DNA of 64,000 nucleotides. Source: Mesaphorura yosii (lineage: Eukaryota; Arthropoda; Collembola; Poduromorpha; Tullbergiidae). Location: NCBI GenBank assembly GCA_009869945.1, contig WIXG01000051.1, positions 186,001 through 250,000 of the forward strand. Direction: 5' to 3'. Of the stretch, positions 62,965 through 64,000 are shown in pieces (position 1 is the first letter of the stretch; each line of letters begins with the position of its first letter). A program made the translations under genes and the position numbers. The notes beneath the pieces were generated by a model that made no database searches, was not told the DNA's origin, and was given only the letters and a program-made list of their open reading frames with translations.

Positions 62965-63103
62965 CACCTGAAAAAGACATGGGGATGCGAGTTGCAGAAA
63001 CAAGACTGCCAGGCTACGTCAACATTTCCTGTTGGGCTACCGGAGTTTACCCTGAACCAAGACTTGCGTTGTACTACGGAGACGGAGACAACAGAGATCA
63101 AAT
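62965..63103 (+). CDS. Right Ig-domain protein, exon 3 (start of second Ig domain)
   Basis: This 139-bp exon continues the protein as Ala-Pro-Glu-Lys and then YVNISCWATGVYPEPRLALYY, the B-to-C strand region of a second Ig domain: Cys182 is the first Ig cysteine, and the Gly-x-Tyr-Pro-x-Pro turn is typical of C-type domains. Asn179 (NIS) is a possible glycosylation site. It ends in phase 2 at AAT/GTAAGT, so the partner cysteine and the C-terminus (membrane span, GPI signal or free end) lie beyond the window or in an exon I could not see before 64000. The gene is therefore 3'-partial here. Confidence 0.85.
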
Positions 63104-64000
63104 GTAAGTCAGCGCGTTCATAACTTTACTATTCATTGGTAGCTCTGAGCGTCATCTTGAGACAGCGTCTTCGCCAGTGAAAGCTAGAAAGTTCAGCCCT
63201 GCCTGGAATTAAGAACGAATTGAAGAAGTACACTCCACTCGACGAAAATAATAATTCAGTACAGTACATATAATATAATAGTGCAGTGTAGTGTATAATG
63301 ACATAGTAAATATCTCCATAACCATCTCACTGGGTTATTATTATAATGTCATCCAATAAAGTGTTTGCGCGGATTCAACCCCAGTCAGCTAAGCCAAGTC
63401 GGGATCTTAATACGACTACAGCGAGTTAGCCTTATATCACCTTACAGCCATAAAATGTCTAAATATAAATTCTCATAAGGAAGATTGGAGAGAGGAATTC
63501 GCTAGGGAGGAGAAAGCGGAGAAAGTTCACGCAGCACGCACTCTAGGAAAGGGAGAAATGAGTGATGACAACGACAATGGAAGGGAATGTGCATCTTTCT
63601 TGCGTTGCGTGAGGAGCGGGGACAATGCTTACACGAAATAGGACTGCATCGCATGAAAAATTGACGACTCGTATTGTACGTATTGGAAACACAAAGACAC
63701 GCATAGGACTCTTTATTGTAGTAATAGTGCGTAATCACGGTGAATGTCGCTGTCCTTTTTGTGCTTCTTCCATTCTCTTATTCTTTCTCCACTTGTTTGT
63801 GAAAGCGTTTGTTAGTCATACACTCGTCTTTATTTCCGGTAATAAATGTATAAGCACAACAGAAACCGAACTAAGGTCTGAAATACATTGAATGACACAA
63901 ATAATTGTACGAAGAAAGGTTGATTGAAGCACTGTTCCGCTTCCAACGTGGCAGTTCGCTTCGTTGAGTTTATGTCGCCAAGTGATAATTTCCAATGCAC
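63104..64000 (+). other. Start of intron 3 of the right Ig gene
   Basis: Follows the GTAAGT donor at 63104. No exon continuing the second Ig domain in phase 2 was recognised before the window ends. A short AT-rich run with repeated AGTACA / AGTGTA-like units occurs at about 63258-63300. Confidence 0.55.

Overview
The window looks like nuclear DNA from an arthropod, probably a hexapod. The evidence is the protein families present, spliceosomal introns with GT..AG borders and in-frame phases, an outer dynein arm docking protein (so the animal makes motile 9+2 axonemes, at least in sperm), and long AT-leaning non-coding stretches. A springtail or other early-branching hexapod would fit, but the sequence alone does not settle this. 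I found no rRNA, tRNA, CRISPR or prokaryotic operon structure.

Layout. Two paralogous genes for secreted immunoglobulin-domain proteins point away from each other and frame the window. The left one runs on the minus strand: signal-peptide exon at 31755-31578, a 22.6 kb intron, then an Ig exon at 8944-8579, with the rest lying left of 8579 (not found) or outside the window. The right one runs on the plus strand: signal-peptide exon at 52089-52200, a 6.7 kb intron, an Ig exon at 58933-59298, a second-Ig exon at 62965-63103, and then it leaves the window. Both Ig exons are exactly 366 bp, phase 1 at both ends, and encode proteins identical at 112 of 121 whole codons.

Between the two first exons lies a compact cluster of three unrelated genes: an outer dynein arm docking coiled-coil protein (ODAD3/CCDC151 family, 44190-46169, three exons with introns of 74 and 73 bp), a TMEM50-family four-pass membrane protein (46573-47055, uninterrupted), and, convergent to it, an uninterrupted GNAT acetyltransferase of bacterial appearance (49489-48953) that is a candidate for horizontal transfer. 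These genes do not form a pathway. The spatial arrangement is the main interest.

The non-coding remainder (about 93 percent of the window) contains two foldback elements: a nearly perfect one at 3849-4444 and an old, diverged one at about 33301-34022. I saw no other mobile element or nested gene.

The strongest unusual signal is inside the paired Ig exons. A 93-bp core differs at only 1 base between the paralogs, although the flanking parts of the same exons differ at 54 of 273 bases and the introns look unrelated. This is what recent ectopic gene conversion between inverted copies 50 kb apart would leave. The same inverted copies could also let the whole interval flip and swap the promoters and signal peptides of the two genes.
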